Positions 60,744 through 64,000 of a stretch of 64,000 nt of DNA are shown one piece after another (position 1 is the first letter of the stretch; every line of letters begins with the position of its first letter). Made by a program: the position numbers and the translations under genes. The notes under the pieces are model-generated. The model was not told the DNA's origin. It worked only from the letters and a program-made list of their open reading frames with translations, and searched no databases. The stretch comes from Rhodovulum strictum (GTDB lineage Bacteria; Pseudomonadota; Alphaproteobacteria; Rhodobacterales; Rhodobacteraceae): positions 1-64,000 of the forward strand of contig NZ_WJPO01000009.1 in the NCBI RefSeq assembly GCF_009649175.1, read 5' to 3'.

Positions 60744-62711
60744 CTATTCCGCGGCGGCTGGTTCGGGGACGATCAGCCCGACAATATCGAACATGATGCG
60801 GTTCAGTTCGAAATCCTTTGGCGTGTAGACCTTGGCCACGCCCATCGCCCGCAGACGCTTTGCGTCGTCCTCGGGGATGATGCCGCCGACCACGACGGGC
60901 ACATGCGTCAGCCCGGCCGCGCGCATTTCGGCCATCAGGCTTTCCATCAGCGGGATATGGCTGCCCGACAGGATCGACAGGCCGACGATATCCACATCGC
61001 CCTCGCGCGCGGCGGCGACGATCTCGGCCGGGGTCAGGCGGATGCCTTCGTAATGGATTTCCATGCCGCAATCTCGGGCGCGGGCAGCGATCTGTTCGGC
61101 GCCGTTGGAATGACCGTCGAGGCCGGGCTTGCCGACCAGGAATCTTGGCCGCCGCCCCAGCCGGGCGGCCACGGCGTCAACCGCGGCGCGGATGTCGTCA
61201 AGACCCTCGGTCCGGTTCGAGGGGTTCTTGGACACGCCCGTCGGGCCGCGATACTGGCCGAAGACGTTGCGCATCACGTCGCCCCATTCGCCGGTGGTGA
61301 CCCCCGCCTTCGCCGCCGCGATCGAGGGCGGCATGATGTTGGCGCCCGTCGCCGCGGCCTCGCGCAGCGCCTTGAGCGCGTGCTGCACGGCATCGGCGTC
61401 GCGTTCGGCCCGCCAGGCATTCAGGCGCGCGATCTGGTCGGCCTCGACCGCCGGATCGACCACCATGATCGCGTCCTCGCCCGCGGTCAGCGGCGAGGGC
61501 TCGGCCTGGGTCCAGCGGTTGACTCCGACCACCACCGTCTCGCCGGTCTCGACGCCGACGATGCGCTCGGAATTGCTCTCGACGAGGCGCGATTTCATGT
61601 AGTCGATGGCCGCCACCGCGCCGCCCAGCGCGTCGATCTGGGCGAGTTCGGTGCGGGCATTGGCCTTGAGTTCCTCGACCCGCGCCGTCACCGCCGGGTT
61701 GCCGTCGAAGAGATCGCCATATTCCAGAAGGTCGGTTTCATAGGCGAGGATCTGCTGCATCCTCAGCGACCATTGCTGGTCCCAGGGGCGCGGCAGGCCC
61801 AGGGCCTCGTTCCAGGCGGGCAACTGCACGGCGCGGGCGCGGGCGTTCTTCGACAGGGTCACCGCCAGCATCTCGATCAGGATGCGGTAGACGTTGTTTT
61901 CCGGCTGCTGTTCGGTCAGGCCGAGCGAGTTCACCTGCACGCCATAGCGGAAGCGGCGGTATTTCGCGTCCTCGACGCCATAGCGGTCGCGGCAGATCTC
62001 GTCCCAGAGTTCCACGAAGGCGCGCATCTTGCACATCTCGGTGACGAAGCGGATGCCTGCGTTCACGAAGAACGAGATGCGGCCCACCATGTCGGGGAAA
62101 TGTTCGGGCGCGACCTTTGTCGTCAGATCGTCCAGCACCGCCGTCGCGGTTGCCAGCGCAAAGGCCAGCTCCTGTTCCGGCGTCGCGCCCGCCTCTTGCA
62201 GGTGGTAGGAACAGACGTTCATCGGGTTCCATTTGGGCAGATGCTCGCGGGTGTAGGCCGCGACATCGGTGATCATCCGCAAGGACGGTTTCGGCGGGCA
62301 GATATAGGTGCCGCGCGAAAGGTATTCCTTGATGATGTCGTTCTGGACGGTGCCCTGAAGCTGCGCGATGTCGGCGCCCTGTTCCTCGGCCACCGCGATA
62401 TAGAGCGCCAGAAGCCAGGGCGCGGGCGCGTTGATCGTCATCGAGGTGTTCATCTGTTCGAGCGGGATCTGGTCGAACAGGGTTCGCATGTCGCCCAGAT
62501 GTGCCACTGGCACGCCGACCTTGCCGACCTCGCCGCGGGCAAGCTCGTGGTCGCTGTCATAGCCCGTCTGGGTGGGCAGGTCGAAGGCGACGCTGAGGCC
62601 GGTCTGGCCCTTGGCGAGGTTCGTGCGGTAGAGCGCGTTCGACGCCTTGGCGGTGGAGTGGCCCGCATAGGTGCGGAACAGCCAGGGGCGGTCTTTCGTC
62701 GTCTCGGTCAT
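60744..62711 (-). CDS. ecm: ethylmalonyl-CoA mutase
   Basis: 655 residues. A B12-dependent acyl-CoA mutase with the substrate-binding barrel (YAGHSTAKASNALYRTNLAK, FDLPTQTGYDSDHELARGEV) and C-terminal cobalamin-binding domain with the DxHxxG motif GLDGHSNG. The divergent crotonyl-CoA carboxylase/reductase gene distinguishes it from methylmalonyl-CoA mutase. It converts (2R)-ethylmalonyl-CoA to methylsuccinyl-CoA in acetate assimilation. Confidence 0.93.
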   Translation of the reverse strand: MTETTKDRPWLFRTYAGHSTAKASNALYRTNLAKGQTGLSVAFDLPTQTGYDSDHELARGEVGKVGVPVAHLGDMRTLFDQIPLEQMNTSMTINAPAPWLLALYIAVAEEQGADIAQLQGTVQNDIIKEYLSRGTYICPPKPSLRMITDVAAYTREHLPKWNPMNVCSYHLQEAGATPEQELAFALATATAVLDDLTTKVAPEHFPDMVGRISFFVNAGIRFVTEMCKMRAFVELWDEICRDRYGVEDAKYRRFRYGVQVNSLGLTEQQPENNVYRILIEMLAVTLSKNARARAVQLPAWNEALGLPRPWDQQWSLRMQQILAYETDLLEYGDLFDGNPAVTARVEELKANARTELAQIDALGGAVAAIDYMKSRLVESNSERIVGVETGETVVVGVNRWTQAEPSPLTAGEDAIMVVDPAVEADQIARLNAWRAERDADAVQHALKALREAAATGANIMPPSIAAAKAGVTTGEWGDVMRNVFGQYRGPTGVSKNPSNRTEGLDDIRAAVDAVAARLGRRPRFLVGKPGLDGHSNGAEQIAARARDCGMEIHYEGIRLTPAEIVAAAREGDVDIVGLSILSGSHIPLMESLMAEMRAAGLTHVPVVVGGIIPEDDAKRLRAMGVAKVYTPKDFELNRIMFDIVGLIVPEPAAAE

Positions 62712-62941
62712 GGCGCGCCTCGCAGTCGGTTGGCAAGAAAATTTCGCTTCCGCCGAGATAAGGGTAAGGATCTGGCGATGTCAATTCGCTGCATTGCGGC
62801 AAGTCTGGATCGGACGGGACATAAAGTTACCAAGATCGCCCCGAATTTCGTTGCAATGTTGCGTGACGCCTTCTATCAGACCGGGGCATCCGCGTCGATT
62901 CTGCGCCGCGGCATGAATTTTCACCGATCAAGGAGGCCCCG

Positions 62942-64000
62942 ATGGCTTTGGACACGAACCCGTCGATCACACCCTACGAGGCGCCCGAGAAAGAGCTTTA
63001 CGAGATCGGCGAGATGCCGCCGCTCGGATACGTTCCGCCGAAGATGTATGCCTGGACGATCCGGCGCGAGCGTCATGGCGAGCCCGACAAGTCGTTCCAG
63101 GTCGAGGTGGTCGAGACGCCCGCGATCGACAGCCACGAGGTTCTGGTGCTCGTGATGGCGGCGGGCGTGAACTACAACGGAATCTGGGCGGGCCTCGGCG
63201 TTCCGATCTCGCCCTTCGACGGCCACGGCGCGCCCTATCACATCGCGGGCTCGGATGCCTCGGGCATCGTCTGGGCGGTGGGCGACAAGGTGAAGAACTG
63301 GAAGGTGGGCGACGAGGTCGTGATCCACTGCAACCAGGACGACGGCGACGACGAAGAGTGCAACGGCGGCGATCCGATGTATTCGCCCACCCAGCGGATC
63401 TGGGGCTACGAGACGCCGGACGGGTCGTTCGCGCAGTTCACCAACGTGCAGGCGCAGCAATTGCTGCCCCGGCCCAAGCACCTGACCTGGGAGGAATCGG
63501 CCTGCTACACGCTGACGCTGGCCACCGCCTACCGGATGCTGTTCGGCCACCACCCGCATGAGTTGAAGCCGGGCCAGAACGTGCTGGTCTGGGGTGCCTC
63601 GGGGGGGCTCGGCTCTTACGCGATCCAGTTGATCAACACTGCGGGCGCCAACGCCATTGCCGTCATCTCGGAGGAATCGAAGCGCGACTTCGTGATGAAT
63701 CTGGGCGCTAAGGGCGTGATCAACCGCAAGGACTTCAAGTGCTGGGGGCAACTGCCCAAGGTGAACACGCCGGAATACAAGGAGTGGTTCGCCGAGGCGC
63801 GCAAGTTCGGCAAGGCGATCTGGGACATCACCGGCAAGGGCGTGAATGTCGACATGGTGTTCGAGCACCCGGGCGAGTCGACCTTCCCGATCTCGACCTT
63901 CGTGGTCAAGCGCGGCGGCATGGTGGTGATCTGTGCCGGGACCACCGGGTTCAACCTGACGATGGACGCGCGCTATGTCTGGATGCACCAGAAGCGCATC
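62942..64000 (+). CDS. ccr: crotonyl-CoA carboxylase/reductase (cut by window edge)
   Basis: The first 353 residues are present. They match Ccr: MAYA-like YVPPKMYAWTIRRERHGEPD, then MAAGVNYNGIWAGLGVPISP, and the Rossmann motif VLVWGASGGLGSYAIQLINT. The enzyme carboxylates crotonyl-CoA with NADPH to (2S)-ethylmalonyl-CoA, the key step of the ethylmalonyl-CoA pathway. AAGGAGG lies 5 nt upstream of the ATG. It is divergent from ecm, which acts two steps later. Confidence 0.96.
   Translation, partial: MALDTNPSITPYEAPEKELYEIGEMPPLGYVPPKMYAWTIRRERHGEPDKSFQVEVVETPAIDSHEVLVLVMAAGVNYNGIWAGLGVPISPFDGHGAPYHIAGSDASGIVWAVGDKVKNWKVGDEVVIHCNQDDGDDEECNGGDPMYSPTQRIWGYETPDGSFAQFTNVQAQQLLPRPKHLTWEESACYTLTLATAYRMLFGHHPHELKPGQNVLVWGASGGLGSYAIQLINTAGANAIAVISEESKRDFVMNLGAKGVINRKDFKCWGQLPKVNTPEYKEWFAEARKFGKAIWDITGKGVNVDMVFEHPGESTFPISTFVVKRGGMVVICAGTTGFNLTMDARYVWMHQKRI

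Noticed and set aside
59841-63155. 1100-codon plus-strand frame across deoD and ecm
   Set aside because: It lies opposite well-identified minus-strand enzymes and contains no recognisable domain.

Overview
The window is GC-rich chromosomal DNA from an alphaproteobacterium, almost certainly of the Rhodobacteraceae and close to the purple non-sulfur genera (Rhodobacter/Rhodovulum type). Marker genes for this are bztABCD, a form IA RuBisCO operon with cbbQO and a divergent cbbR, ethylmalonyl-CoA pathway genes (ecm, ccr), GapR, an ATP12-type chaperone, a luxR/luxI pair and a zinc-type adenylate kinase. The genus cannot be fixed from the sequence alone.

Layout. 1-5.2 kb: a short-chain-acid sensing block, with the 5' end of an acetyl-CoA synthetase gene (minus strand), a divergent ScfR-type regulator, a receiver-only response regulator and an SSS-transporter/histidine-kinase fusion. 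5.2-15.7 kb: mixed genes including an orphan FliM/FliN-like (SpoA) protein with a repetitive tail, a DksA-like protein behind a perfect FNR box, a FadJ-like protein with an altered dehydrogenase site, GapR, an iron-type ABC permease, and a subtilase convergent with a secreted protein. 15.7-18.2 kb: ubiT-ubiU-ubiV, the O2-independent ubiquinone pathway, also behind an FNR box. 19.4-24.7 kb: rplO-secY-adk and rpsM-rpsK-rpoA-rplQ, detached from the rest of the spc operon. 24.7-26.3 kb: quorum sensing. 26.4-31.7 kb: a DegP-like protease, RarA, an RluC-type enzyme, a HAD phosphatase and ATP12. 31.9-36.5 kb: the bzt glutamate/aspartate transporter. 36.6-37.1 kb: a ferredoxin behind a sigma-54 promoter. 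37.1-46.3 kb: mostly minus-strand housekeeping genes (argB, engB, yidC, ttcA, yidD, rnpA, rpmH). 46.6-50.2 kb: a membrane protein, a flavoprotein disulfide reductase and a histidine kinase. 50.2-50.9 kb: tRNA-Arg with a scar of a lost integrative element. 50.9-52.3 kb: a membrane-anchored cytochrome c2-like protein on an extraordinary 13-residue repeat linker. 52.4-58.4 kb: cbbLSQO/cbbR. 58.4-64 kb: a DUF1989 protein, deoD, ecm and the start of ccr.

How the genes fit together. The organism appears able to assimilate acetate (acs, its sensors, and the ethylmalonyl-CoA cycle), to fix CO2 by the Calvin cycle, and to make ubiquinone without oxygen. It probably uses an anchored c-type cytochrome in respiration or photosynthesis. 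Two FNR-type palindromes and one sigma-54 promoter point to oxygen and nitrogen control.

Non-coding structure is notable. There is a family of hairpin-rich intergenic repeats (three full and two partial copies) whose first stem varies in sequence but keeps its pairing. A second palindromic repeat occurs after ubiV and between rpoA and rplQ. No CRISPR array, insertion sequence or rRNA was seen.
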